NCBI RefSeq assembly: GCF_023078275.1
Contig: NC_062979.1
Location: 16,783,848 to 16,847,847, forward strand
DNA length: 64,000 nt
DNA from: Leguminivora glycinivorella
Lineage: Eukaryota; Arthropoda; Insecta; Lepidoptera; Tortricidae
Direction of reading: 5' to 3'
The translations under genes were made by a program, and so were the position numbers. This document shows, one piece after another, positions 52,495-63,640 of the stretch. A model generated the notes under the pieces. It did no database searches and had not been told where the DNA came from. It saw only the letters and a list, made by a program, of their open reading frames with translations. The stretch's first letter is position 1. Every line of letters begins with the position of its first letter.

Positions 52495-52563
52495 GAAACC
52501 TATGGAGTAAAAATAACAAACATGAGGTGTCGTTAACTAATATTCCAGAATTAAAAAGAGACA

Positions 52564-54588
52564 ATGGCGCGCCATAGAAACTTTAGAAATAGGAGTTATT
52601 CCTACGACTACGATGACGACGAATTTTACGGGCATTCAGTGGAGGAAGACAGCTGTTTGTCGCCGAATGATTCTGCACAGTTCTTGTACGATCGCTCCCG
52701 GAATCAGCAAGCTATATCTCACTTTCTAGAAAGTCATGCCAACATTGAGGAGGAAACTGAAGGTGAGGCAGATACCTCGCGGCCGTCGCTCGAGCGCAGC
52801 GAGTCACTTGACATTCGCTCTTTAAATCTCTCTGAGCTCGACGAAGCCAAACTTATGTCATGCTTAGATGAGCTGCGAAATGTCTTGGCTGATACAGTAC
52901 CAGAGAACATTCTCATGGAAGCTGCATTAAAGCACAATTTTGATTGTAGTGTAGCCCTTGATAGTATTTTGAATGCTAAAAAGTGTGAACAAGCACCCAA
53001 AGTAAAGGACACTCCTAAACCAGTGATTACTGTCAATATTCCCAAGGCTGCTGTCATTTCCACAATAGATGCACCAAAAGTAATAACCACAAATCTGGAG
53101 CCTAAGTCTTCAAGTGCTATAAAGGGATTTAATGTAGAACAAGAGAAAACTACAAGCCAGCCTCAAACACCTCGAGATCAATCACCCGCAGGAGTGAGAA
53201 CTTTGAAGAGTGATGTACCCGATGAAAATAAAAGCTTAGGAAAATTAAAAGAAAACAAAATTGATCCTAATGTTTTGTATTCAAATGAAAGAGGTGCTGA
53301 TAAAGATCATCTGTACATAGTAGTAATTGGTCATGTTGATGCGGGTAAATCAACTCTCATGGGACGCTTACTCTGTGACCTGGGTGAAGTCAGTCAGAGA
53401 ACCTTACACAAATATGAACAGGAGAGTAAAAAGATAGGGAAGCAAAGTTTCATGTATGCTTGGGTGCTCGATGAAACTGGCGAGGAAAGAAACAGAGGCA
53501 TCACAATGGATGTTGGCCGAGCACAATTTGAAACTAAAACCAAAAGAATTGTGATTTTGGATGCTCCAGGCCATGCAGATTTCATCCCAAATATGATAAC
53601 TGGTGCGGGGCAAGCTGATGTTGCCATGCTAGTTGTTGATGCAACTCGGGGTGAGTTTGAATCTGGGTTTGACCTTGGGGGTCAAACTCGTGAGCATGCC
53701 TTACTTGTGAGATCCCTCGGAGTCAGTCAGCTGGCTGTTGCTGTAAATAAACTTGATACTACTAACTGGTCACAGGAGAGGTTTAATGAAATTTCAAAGA
53801 AACTTAAAGCATTTTTAAAACAGGCTGGATTTAAGGATTCTGATGTAACCTATGTTCCATGCTCAGGACTAACAGGCGAAAACTTGATTAAACCATCAAC
53901 TGAACCAGAGTTGCTAAAATGGTATAATGGCCCTTGTCTATTAGATGTAATTGACAAATTTAATGTCCCAGAGAGGCCTGTATCTAAACCCCTGCGCATG
54001 TCTATCAATGATATATTCAAAGGGACTGGCTCAGGTTTTTGTGTAGCTGGGCGGATCGAAAATGGTATACTTAACAAGGGTGATAAGGTTATGGTATGTC
54101 CCACAAAAGAAGTTGCCGAAGTGAAGAGTTTGGCTATCAATGACGTACCAAACAATGTAGCTTTTGCTGGTGACCAAGTTAGTGTCACGTTGTCTGGGAT
54201 AGATATTCAAAATGTTGCAGCTGGGTATATATTGAGTGATCCAATCCAACAGGTGCCGATAGCCAGTCGTTTTGAGGCAAGACTTGTAGTTTTCAATGTG
54301 AAAGCTCCTATAACTAAGGGATACCCTGTGCTTTTACACCATCAGTCTTTGGTAGAGTCTGCTCATATTGTAAAACTGAAGGCTCTTTTGAATAAAAGTA
54401 CAGGAGAAGTGATTAAGAAAAAGCCTCGTTGTTTGGGGAATAACTCGGTGGCGATAGTGGATATAGAAGTGAGCAAGCCCATTAGTATAGAGCGCTATAA
54501 AGACGTGAAGGAGCTGGGGCGGGTGATGCTGCGCGTCGCCGGCGTCACCGTGGCCGCCGGCCTTGTTACTGATGTATTTAATATATAA
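52564..54588 (+). CDS. HBS1: HBS1-like translational GTPase (674 aa)
   Basis: One uninterrupted coding exon. The N-terminus (MARHRNFRNRSYSYDYDDDE, then SVEEDSCLSPNDSAQFLYDR) and the HBS1_N helical domain (~80-135, RNVLADTVPENILMEAALKH) are typical of HBS1 and absent from eRF3 or EF-1alpha. After a disordered linker comes the GTPase domain: GHVDAGKST near residue 256, GEERNRGITMDVG, DAPGHADF near 333, NKLD near 395. Domains II and III follow, ending in GRVMLRVAGVTVAAGLVTDV. HBS1 pairs with Pelota/Dom34 to rescue ribosomes stalled on broken or non-stop mRNAs. All GTP-binding motifs are intact. The start is chosen for its match to the family N-terminus; the leader probably carries a short intron (52400-52494). 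It is divergent from NRBF2. Confidence 0.95.
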   Translation: MARHRNFRNRSYSYDYDDDEFYGHSVEEDSCLSPNDSAQFLYDRSRNQQAISHFLESHANIEEETEGEADTSRPSLERSESLDIRSLNLSELDEAKLMSCLDELRNVLADTVPENILMEAALKHNFDCSVALDSILNAKKCEQAPKVKDTPKPVITVNIPKAAVISTIDAPKVITTNLEPKSSSAIKGFNVEQEKTTSQPQTPRDQSPAGVRTLKSDVPDENKSLGKLKENKIDPNVLYSNERGADKDHLYIVVIGHVDAGKSTLMGRLLCDLGEVSQRTLHKYEQESKKIGKQSFMYAWVLDETGEERNRGITMDVGRAQFETKTKRIVILDAPGHADFIPNMITGAGQADVAMLVVDATRGEFESGFDLGGQTREHALLVRSLGVSQLAVAVNKLDTTNWSQERFNEISKKLKAFLKQAGFKDSDVTYVPCSGLTGENLIKPSTEPELLKWYNGPCLLDVIDKFNVPERPVSKPLRMSINDIFKGTGSGFCVAGRIENGILNKGDKVMVCPTKEVAEVKSLAINDVPNNVAFAGDQVSVTLSGIDIQNVAAGYILSDPIQQVPIASRFEARLVVFNVKAPITKGYPVLLHHQSLVESAHIVKLKALLNKSTGEVIKKKPRCLGNNSVAIVDIEVSKPISIERYKDVKELGRVMLRVAGVTVAAGLVTDVFNI

Positions 54589-55115
54589 AAAGTTACAAAC
54601 TTTCAAATGGGGTGACTTGTAGTAATACCTTGATTGTTTTTAAATTATTATAATAACATAATTATTCTTGGGTAGCTAAACTGTTTGAAATTTAAAGTAC
54701 CTGTAGTTCACATTAAAGTGTTATAGTTGCCTCCTTTTCAAAGTCACCCCATTTTACTGTACCTATCTTATTATAACACTGTGCTTAAATTAATTTTATT
54801 ACAATTTTATGCTAATTTTTAAATTGTTAGCTTACACCACAAACAATTAAAAAACGTGAATACACCTAAGGAATTTTTAACTATTGTATTCAATTGATTT
54901 ATGGGTTCCTTTGTCTCAATAATAATTTTACTGGTGATATCTGTCAGTAATCGGTTTGTGGTGCTGTTGACATTGCTGTTGATATCACCTTTTCAGAACT
55001 TGTTAGCTCACTGACATACAATTTGTGTAAATATTATGTTTAAAAAATATATAAACTTTAATTTTAAAATCCCCCTTTTTTACTTTCTCTTCGTTCTTTA
55101 TGAAATACATATGAT
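54589..55115 (+). other. HBS1 3' UTR and spacer
   Basis: AT-rich sequence after the HBS1 stop; no coding sequence seen. Confidence 0.4.
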
Positions 55116-55218
55116 TGTTCGGAAAGTGAAGAGTCGTGAAATGCATCCTGGGGTGATGGGGTCCAACCGTGGGGTCCAATTTGTCCAATACATTCCATGA
55201 CTCTTCACTTTCCGAACA
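55116..55218. mobile_element. 103-bp MITE (TGTTCGGAAAGTGAAGAGTC ends)
   Basis: The 20-bp left end and its partner at 55198-55218 pair almost perfectly. The interior (~60 bp) has repeated GGGGTCCAA. No clear target duplication. Confidence 0.75.
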
Positions 55219-55448
55219 GACTATACATACCTACTATACCCGTCCTTAGACGCATACAGGATACAGGACAGGTGTATACTGCACTTTATGGGCTGACAGT
55301 ATGTCAAGCAGAATGCCTGTCAAACATTTGTATGGAAATAGTATTTATTTTCCGCAAGTTACACAACTTTGGAGTAAGCAAATGAATTAAACGGTTCATA
55401 AATGTTTTTAAATAAAACAATCCACTATGATACGAGAAAGGATTTGAT

Positions 55449-56096
55449 ATGTCAAATCCAAAATTCGTAAAAGAATGGACTAGACTAAAGGACAAGATTT
55501 TAAGAACTCCTCAAGAATCTGTTGCAAAAAAGGTACTTGCGTACAAATTGTATTTAAGACCAATCCTTGTACTCAGTTGGCTTGAAAACAATAACAGAGA
55601 CCTAAAATCATTAGAAGTGCAAGCTCTTAAGGATATATTTGGTAATCTTAGAGAGACAAGATTGTATGAAAAGTTTACAGATTGCGATGTTACAAGTTTT
55701 GTAGACGTTCAGCAAATCAGGTGGAGTAGCGGTGCAGAAAGGCGTCCGCCGTTTGTGGTTGATTTGTTGAAGAATTTCTCTAGATATCCAACTCAGTATT
55801 TTAAAAGTACTACGCAAGTTAATAACTTTATTAGTTCTACAAATAGAAGTAAGAGAAAATGTAAATGCAATTCAGAAGCGAAAGCTGGTACGTCCAAGAA
55901 CAAAACTACCAAAAACAAAAAATCAAATTACAGAGGTACTCAGGGTAGATGTAAAGATGCAAGTATTTTAAACAGTCCGTATTCGGACAGACCTGAAGCG
56001 AGTACATCAACAGGAATAAATAGAAAAAGAAATATGCCAATTTCTAGCACTTCCATCTTTATTTCTACAGACACGAGTGATGATTCTTCAGGATGA
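55449..56096 (+). CDS. Unrecognised 215-aa protein with basic, disordered C-terminal half
   Basis: A single-exon frame starts MSNPKFVKEWTRLKDKILRT. The first ~115 residues look folded, with mixed helices and hydrophobic positions (KVLAYKLYLRPILVLSWLEN, EVQALKDIFGNLRETRLYEK, RPPFVVDLLKNFSRYPTQYF). The rest is Lys/Ser/Thr/Asn-rich and includes KRKCKCNSEAKAG and a Ser/Thr-rich end (ISTDTSDDSSG). I recognise no domain. Length, composition contrast and lack of stops suggest a real gene or a domesticated fragment. The single exon and the transposon-rich neighbourhood leave retrocopy or TE origin open. Confidence 0.45.
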   Translation: MSNPKFVKEWTRLKDKILRTPQESVAKKVLAYKLYLRPILVLSWLENNNRDLKSLEVQALKDIFGNLRETRLYEKFTDCDVTSFVDVQQIRWSSGAERRPPFVVDLLKNFSRYPTQYFKSTTQVNNFISSTNRSKRKCKCNSEAKAGTSKNKTTKNKKSNYRGTQGRCKDASILNSPYSDRPEASTSTGINRKRNMPISSTSIFISTDTSDDSSG

Positions 56097-56543
56097 TGTA
56101 GTTAGTTTGTAAGAGGAGTGATGAGGTGGATCTGTGACTGTGACTTAAATCGTGACGTTGTTCTAATGTGTAAAGTTTTAAAAAGAGAAGAAGCTTTTGT
56201 AAACAATCAAATGATTACTGAAACGTTTCTTGATATTATAAAATTTTATTTTATAACAATTGTCATGTATATTGGCATCTAACTGCTTCCAAAAGTTGCA
56301 AAGGCAACTTCTAAAAGTTGGGAGGATAGTACTTACCCTTGCCACAATTATGACACGTGTCCAGCACATCTCACCCTGTCATGGTATAGTTATGTTGATT
56401 AGTTCGAGACAAAGCAGGATGTGCTAGACGTGCTGTTTTTTTCGTTTCGATAGTTTTTTAGAGCTATATTATAATTATACAAAATTTTGATAATCAAATT
56501 TGGCGCCACCTAGAACTGTACAAAGAATTACTATTAGCGCCAC

Positions 56544-59386
56544 CTAGTATTGCACGCGGAACTGCGTCGCCGCGACCGGACCGCAGAGGTTCTTGCCGCG
56601 CATCCAATCAGAGATGGAGAACCGGTGGCGACTCAGGCCGGCGTGCGGGAGGAAGTTGTTGCCGTCGGCTTGCTCGTACAGCAGCGTCATGTAGCGGTGC
56701 GGGCCCGTGCTGACAGGTGGCGCTGGCAGTCTGTAAGCTATATAAAACACGAATCAAATAATCTTCTCAAAATCTTTGAGTAATTATGTTAACTAGAGAG
56801 GGCACCTCAACTTGATTTTGTGTAACAACACTTAGAGCTGATCAGCACAAACGCGCTTAGTCTGTGCCGAACGGCTGTGGTAGATTGACGTATCGCAATG
56901 AAAAATATTTCGTCTAAATAATGCCGTCATGTGTAGTGAGGTACTGTACAAACTCAGGAAAATGTAACAAAAGCCAAGGAGTGACTTTTCATACGTAGGT
57001 TTACTGCATTTTTGTTTAAACACGCTTACTTTTTAAAAAATGTATCAATATAAACTCATGCCGAAGCGCCATGTTGCGGCGGCCATGTTTCGTTGAAACC
57101 AAAGAGTAAAAAATGCAACAAAAGCAGACGTGACAATATCGCAAGTTAGTTCAAGTTTCCTATCATACATTAAATTATATACATTTATCGACGCAAAAAA
57201 GGTTATTTAATTATTATTGTCAGAATTGCAGTTTTCCGACATGTCGGTCTATAACAGATTCTCAATACGCGTGTCGAATTTCATGTGAGTATGTAAATGT
57301 AAGTGCAGTACCTAACATGCCTGAATGAATTTGGGTAGGTAGACGGTCAAGCAAATTATGAGAGTATAAAAACGCGCAAAATTCAAATTTTATATGGGAC
57401 GATAAACCCGCGCCCATACATACATGGATGTAGATAAAGTTATGTGTGCGACTATACATAATTAGGCATTAAAACACTCATGTTATCTTATTAACACAAC
57501 AAAAACAACACTTATGTTTTAATGCCTACCATTATGCAAATGTCACATAAATAACTAATATCCAGTTGCGGCTACGTGTACACATGTACGCTCAGTCCGT
57601 ATGCAGCTTTAAGAAATGTGGGCATTTAAAAAAATTGGGACTCACAGAGTTGTTAAAAAAAAGTTAAATCGCTGTCAGTTTTGCAACGATAATTAAGCAT
57701 GGAATTTCAATAAAAACATCGTGAATTATACTAAGCTATAATCTAAATTTAGAACGTGAAAAAAGTTTTAAATACAGATTTCAAGCTTGATTATCATTAC
57801 AAAACTAACAGCGATTTATGTTTTTTGTTAACAACTCACGCTAATTGAGTCATAAATTTAAAAAATGCCCATGTAAACCCATGTCACTTCTATACTACGA
57901 CTTCTAATCTATGCACTCTATGCAGGGCTCATCATCGCGACCGAAAGGTCGTAAGCGCCGAGTAAAATCGTAGCGCTTGCGACGTTACGGAAGCAGGCCA
58001 TTGGTTCACACCCCGCCCCCTCGCCCCGCCTTCAGCTTACAGGCTGTGACACGTTCGTTGTTTGCTATAGCTCCTCTATACGAAGTAATAATTACTCAAT
58101 GCTCAAAATAGGGGTGATAACTTGATAAGGGTTCAAATTGAATAGTCTTATTTTCCTAAATTCACTGCTTATGGTCTGAGATAAACTTCCTTTAGATAGG
58201 TAAACTTTTTGTATAATTAGTATTAGGGTAGGCGTAAAGTGGTAAAGGTAACAACTAAACACAAGATCTATAGAAGTTACTAAACTATTTCGAGAATTAT
58301 AACTAAGTATACCTGTAGGTACTTAGTTAAAATTTTCGAATTTTTTTGTTACTTACGGCGGTAATCGACTCCATTGGTTTTACTGCCCTCCTTAGCTTTT
58401 AAAGCCGAGCCCTGTCAAAGAAAAACTATTAGTTGAAAACTACCGTAAGAAATATTTACTATACACAGATGAGTAACTCTGTGATATGACTTACTGGAAC
58501 GTTGAATTTCAACATGTGAAGGAAAAACTCTCCGTCCAACTGCGGTGGAGCATCTGGGTCCACCATAAAGATAGTGTAGTACTTTTTCTGCAAACATACA
58601 TAATTACGCAGGTAAATATGTAAACACTGTCAAGGATCTTGTTTGTTTAAAAGGCCGCTTGTTCAAAAGGTAAGTACCTACTAGACTTAATCTTAACATT
58701 CTGAGATTACATTTTACACAGATTTCATTTTTAGGTACTTTTAGGAGTGTTTCCCTCAAGTTGGTGTGTTGAACGTTTTAATTTTTCACTTGGGAGCAAA
58801 GTTTGTCTTGTGCCTTGAAACCCCCACAAAGCTCAAATTTTCACAACGGTCTTGGTTCATTTCTTCACGCATCACGCATAGGAACATTAGGAACAAGTTA
58901 ATCGGTTCAGTAGTATCGGAGAAAATTGGCTGTGACAGACAGACGCCCGAGTGATATTATAAGGGTTCCGTTTTTCCATTTTGAGGTAAGTACGCTAAAA
59001 AGGGTTAAACTAAACAACGACTATATTAATGTCCCGTGAAACAAATGACTACTTCGATATAATTACTTAAGCGTTTTTAATTTACTTTGCATGTAAGACT
59101 TACATGCAAAGTAAATTAAAAATAAGTACTTATTTAAGAGGTTGTCACACTAGGTACTTACCGAGTCAGCTAAGTCATATTGAAACAGTGGCTCCTCAAT
59201 AAACACTTGCTTCGGCAGCAGCACGTCACAGTTGTGATCGTCAACTATCGTCCCCCCAACACTGGTGATGTTCAGCCCCGTCAAGTGATCGCATCCTTCC
59301 AGTAGACTCTTCACCTCCGTCAGAAAACACTCATCAGACAATCCGTAAACAGAGAACAGGAGCAATAAACCTAGATTACCATTCAT
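56544..59386 (-). CDS. Secreted PEBP-family protein (exons 59386-59162, 58587-58495, 58411-58357, 56737-56544)
   Basis: Four minus-strand exons join in phase (0, 0, 1) through GTAAGT donors and AG acceptors to give 188 aa. Exon 1 encodes a signal peptide (MNGNLGLLLLFSVYGLSDEC) and a Cys-containing N-terminal domain. Exon 2 has the PEBP core YYTIFMVDPDAPP, the anion-pocket DPDAP motif. Exon 4 has YRLPAPPVSTGPHRYMTLLY, the GxHRY motif of the family, and ends with MRGKNLCGPVAATQFRVQY, close to the family's usual ending. PEBPs bind phospholipid headgroups or act as kinase or protease regulators; secreted insect members are poorly characterised. The usual HFLVxN strand is replaced by FFLHMLKFNVP, so the protein is divergent. 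The large last intron holds a MITE (57620-57870); intron 1 holds a perfect palindrome (59074-59122). The exon-4 acceptor TATATAG was chosen over the next AG because only it keeps the frame. Confidence 0.85.
57463..57528. repeat. Short inverted repeat (TAGGCATTAAAACA)
   Basis: TAGGCATTAAAACAC and TATGTTTTAATGCCTA pair across a ~34-bp loop. Possibly a tiny MITE; inside the last PEBP intron. Confidence 0.5.
57620..57870. mobile_element. 251-bp MITE with ~80-bp inverted arms
   Basis: Left GGGCATTTAAAAAAATTGGG and the right end pair as imperfect inverted repeats that extend ~80 bp inwards (AAATCGCTGTCAGTTTTGCA opposite the inverted AAATCGCTGTTAGTTTTGTA). ATGT flanks both sides (57616-57619 and 57871-57874). 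Confidence 0.8.
58741..58975. repeat. Lepidopteran-type interspersed repeat fragment
   Basis: Contains TTAATCGGTTCAGTAGTATC, GACAGACAGACG and ATAAGGGTTCCGTTTTT, typical of a high-copy lepidopteran repeat tail (from memory). It is in PEBP intron 1. Confidence 0.45.
59074..59122. repeat. Perfect 24-bp palindrome, 1-nt centre
   Basis: 59074-59097 and 59099-59122 are exact reverse complements separated by one A; the arms contain TACTTTGCATGTAAG. Confidence 0.92.
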
Positions 59387-59924
59387 AGTGCAAGGTTCAA
59401 CTAAAAATTGGAAAGGTACTAGAGAAAAGAATGTTGGTATTAGGACGTCCTGTTATGGAAACTTGCATAAACTAAGCGGCTACGTTGGTGATAAGGGGTG
59501 TAAACAATCCTTTTTACAACAACTCAAAGTATTAGGGTACAGTCCAAAGCAGACGTTGATTTGTAAATAGAACCCTTGTTCAAGGGTTCCATGCTAATTT
59601 TGTTTAGAGTCAACAAGTCTTACTTTATCAAAGCTACTTAATTATCTACTTAAGTACTTACCTATAATTTTGGTATAGGTAACTATAAGTTCACCAAGAA
59701 TGTTGTCTCCATATTCAAGTTATATAATTGGGCTACGTCTGTTCGGCACAATTGAAGGTCCAGAGTTCAGACCTTATTTCAATCACGCTGAAACTATTAG
59801 GGTGATGCGTATTTATCTTTTGGGTTCTTAAGCTCATTGTTGCGACCTTCATGTCGATAATCATTTAAGTATTTAAGTACTCTTTGGTATTATTCTCTAG
59901 GTCGGTGCTGCTCTTTGGTTACTT

Positions 59925-60497
59925 TTGACACTAGAAACGAACTGTCAGTACATTGCAATGCAACCAAAACGATTTTTGGATTCAAGAGCAAAAGAGTCCA
60001 TTAGAAAGCAAATGGAATTCCAACGTCAGGATCATTTGTTATCGCCGAGGCAAATGTCGTCAGAAATCTGCCTGCGGGTTCGATGTGCTCGTCGCTGGTG
60101 TCACGACCACTGGAGTCTGTTGAGTAACCCAAAATTACCCCAAGAAAACAAATACCAACTTTACAAATGCTTCATCCGACCAATCCTCACTTACGGCTGT
60201 GAACTATGGACTTTAGACAGTCGGAACAAGAGAAAGCTCCAAAGATTTGAACTTTCAATCTTTTCGGAAATCTACAAGTCGAAGTACCCTCGCCGACACC
60301 CTAAACGATCACGGCCGAATCCTAAGACTGTATTTGCCGATTATAAAGATAAAAGAATTATTGATTATCTTAAAACGGAACGGCCTACGTGGCGTGACAT
60401 TTGGCGCATTGAACATAGAATTCTGGATAGCATAAAGAGGAGCACCGACAAGTCAAGTAAATCGGTGCGTTATTCCTCGAGCACAAAACGCCAATAA
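59925..60497 (+). pseudogene. LINE RT C-terminal fragment
   Basis: The middle reads NPKLPQENKYQLYKCFIRPI, LTYGCELWTLDSRNKRKLQR and FELSIFSEIYKSKYP, the post-catalytic thumb/tail region of an RTE- or Jockey-type RT (LYK..IRP.LTYG.E.WTL...L..FE..). The rest is basic and unrecognised. Catalytic motifs are absent. The frame stays open for 190 codons, which is long for a dead relic. Confidence 0.6.
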
Positions 60498-61600
60498 TAA
60501 AAAAAATAACGCGCTGAAAGAAAATGGTGGGCATATTTGTAGTTTCATACATATGTAGTCTACTGACATGTAACTAAACTAATAATAACGGAACGGAACT
60601 TAAAGAGTAAGTACGACCTGTACACGTAAAACTAAGTAAATGTTACTTATAGACTGATTTATAAGTAGTGAATCAATTTTAAATCGTCATAAAATTTTGT
60701 GTCCTAGTCCTAGGAATTTGTTTGATTGTCCGTATAGGGGTACCCTTTTATTACGAAAGAATCACGCTCCTCGGGCTATGAAATCAATGAAATGAAATGA
60801 ATTTACGGCATTTTTATTAGTTCATTTTTCTCTCCGCTTGTAATACATTTATAATCTAATTCTGCTTCATCCATTCACATAAAATAAAACTAATCGTTTG
60901 ACCTGAGGTTTAAACAGACGTTATAAAAATAAATTGCTTATCTTCGGACCCCTCGGGGTGCCATAATACCGAGTTATTAGTGTGGAGTGGACACAAATTG
61001 ACCATCCTGTGTAATCGACGTGTCAGGTGACGTAAGCGACTCATCAGCTCTGCACCTCGGGCTAATTGGTCCCCATATGTATACGTATAACTAACTGCAG
61101 GTAGATATACGGCATAAGCTTGCAGTTCACTGTCAAATCGACAGTTTAATTAATTTACAAACAGGCAAATACAGCTCATATAGTAAAATCACAGTACACC
61201 TACACAATCCACACAGTTTCCATTAATGAATGAATTAATTACTTATATCTGTTGCTCAGAATTATTACTGTATTATATTATATACATAAAGAGATTAAGA
61301 TAGATTGTAATTGAAAGTAAATGATGTCTATTGTATGTATTAATAATAAATAATCTTGCTAATTATCAAATATTTAATAATTCTATAAATTAATTTGTGA
61401 AATGATAATGTGTACCTTCTACCTAGTCTACCTACCTATATTTTTGAAGGTCTTAATATTTGTATTCATTTTTATATTCGGTTGTAATAAAAAACATGTA
61501 CTTACCTAATACTTATTAAGAAATAAAGGAATCTGAATCTGAATATAAGTAAAGTTGCACGGTATCGGAGGCTAAACGTATTCTTTGCAAATGGTTACTG
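60498..61600. other. No gene seen
   Basis: AT-rich spacer. Near 61525-61545 AATAAAGGAATCTGAATCTGAA resembles a retroelement 3' end with a short repeated tail. Confidence 0.35.
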
Positions 61601-61612
61601 TCACTTGACTAC

Positions 61613-61935
61613 CATGAAACTGAAAACTTACTTCAATAGGTAATTTAACAATAAATTTAACAATAATTTTAACTATAACCATACTATAAAATAACTTCTG
61701 CAAACTGTAATATTTTGGGCAACAGAATCAATGTTTAATAACTGTTCACACTGTACTTTTAATTATATAGTTCAACAGACTTCAATGAAACTGAAAACTT
61801 ACTTCAATAGGTAATTTAGTAATAACTTAATTATAACCATAGTATAAAATAACTTCTGTAAACTGTAATACTTTAGACAACAGAATCAATGTTTAATCAT
61901 TGTTTACACTGTACTTTAATTATATAGTTAACTTG
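61613..61935 (+). repeat. 171-bp tandem duplication
   Basis: The block starting ATGAAACTGAAAACTTACTT (61614) recurs 171 bp later (61785) with small indels, including CAGAATCAATGTTTAAT and AATTATATAGTT. Two copies only. Confidence 0.85.
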
Positions 61936-63509
61936 TTTTTCTAACTGTCATGACATATAAATGCAATACAGGTCTCCCGCGATACAGGCCGCCTAGCCTA
62001 GTGCGGGGACCCCTGGAAACTTGTGTTAACAATAATTAGGATATGCACAAATGGATGTAAATTTTACCTATCTTTTGTAACAAATGACTTTGTGTTTATG
62101 TGCAACAATAAACGATTTTTACTTTTTTTTTTTTTTTAAGTAAAATTTTAAATCTATCAGTTTCAAGTTACATGAAAAGATTATTTGCTACCAATTATTA
62201 AGGTACAGTTTATAACTTAATGGCTATTTTTTTTAACTTAATTTGGGCTAATTGTCATATCAGATGAATTCGTAGGTAATATAAATCAGCAATTCCCGTC
62301 AACTTTGTACAATGACACGTCAGCAAATTTTAATTGATCCTATTTTGTTACCAACATTTAGTAATATAATTCGACTTTCGTAAGATATATACAGGATAAT
62401 TGTTATAATTAAGAAAATATAGATACTAGAGAACCTTAATGACGAAATAAAACTTAATAAAATCTCAATTCATCAACAAAATCTTGGTAACAAAATAGGA
62501 ATTAATAAAAACAAATTTAACTTTTCCCTTAATTTTTGTACAAACTTTTCGAGAACTGCTGAAATATTGTATGGACCCATCGCATAAGGCCCGATGGACT
62601 GTCAATGTTACTAAATTTAGTTTTTATTATTAGCTATCGAAATAGTTAACTAAAAACGAGTTTCGGTTTAGGAATGAAATACACGGGTCGATTCGGTGCA
62701 GCATTCCACGATCTCGTCACAAACAACATCTATATTTACTTTATAATCTCATATAAGGGCAGTTTCACAGAGCGTAGTGTGTATGTAAGCGTCCCTGGCG
62801 ATAGTGAAAGACTTAAAATAAAAGTACTACCTAATAGAAAATATTATATGAACAACAATTGTCAGGATGGTTACCCGCAGACAAATTCCATCATTTATCC
62901 AAAACAACTATAAGTAGCCAAAGGTTTATCGTCAACAGCCTTCGCATGATCCGTACCTTGTTAATACGACACCTACAGTGACCAATCAGCAAAAATTAGA
63001 CCAATCATTCTCTAAATAAAAACACCAATAAATTATTAAGAGTACATATTGATAAAGGCAAATCCCGATGCCACAGTCAATTTGTACGGCGCCAGACGAG
63101 CACTCGACCGATAGCTGAAGTTACTTAACATATTGAAATCTCTGAATGGGTAATTAAACCAACACTTACGGGGCTCATGTCAAAACACCTATCTTTTGTT
63201 TCTTTTCTTCGGGCGTCGTAAAATACGGGCACGAGCGGCGTAGGCTGGACTACTGTTCCATTCGCAAGCGAGCTTTCGTCTCAATCTTAGCGCTTCAGGG
63301 GCCTAGGCTAAAATGAAAATAGTTTTCATATGACGGTATGAAACACTCTTTATAAGGCGTCAGAACATAATAAATTTCGACTTTGCTGATACTGCGTTAC
63401 AGCAACGGCAAACCTGCTATGTGCATACATACAAATACATACAATCACGCCTGTATACATAATTTTAGAACTATTTAAACTGGACTTTATCGCGTAAACA
63501 CTTAGTACG
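61936..63509. other. No gene seen
   Basis: AT-rich spacer with a T-run near 62104. A 79-codon frame at 62674 has no recognisable content. Confidence 0.4.
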
Positions 63510-63640
63510 GTGCATTAGGGTAATTCCGAAAGTCGTCTAATTACGAAAGTCGCATAAAATCCCCATTATTTCCATCAAATCCAGATTCTCCTTTCGGAAT
63601 TATCTGAGCATTTCTGTCATTCGGAGTTACCCTAATGCAC
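63510..63640 (+). mobile_element. Small MITE, copy 2 (GCATTAGGGTAA ends)
   Basis: GTGCATTAGGGTAATTCCGA and GGAGTTACCCTAATGCAC are inverted ends. The interior shares GAAAGTCGCATAAAA and ATTATTTCCATCA with 48116-48196 (opposite orientation), plus ~50 bp of extra sequence. Confidence 0.78.

Noticed and set aside
52521..52535. Upstream ATG as the HBS1 start
   Set aside because: It gives only four codons before a stop; the ATG at 52564 matches the family N-terminus.
62674..62913. 79-codon ORF
   Set aside because: No recognisable domain, poor context and AT-rich spacer on both sides.
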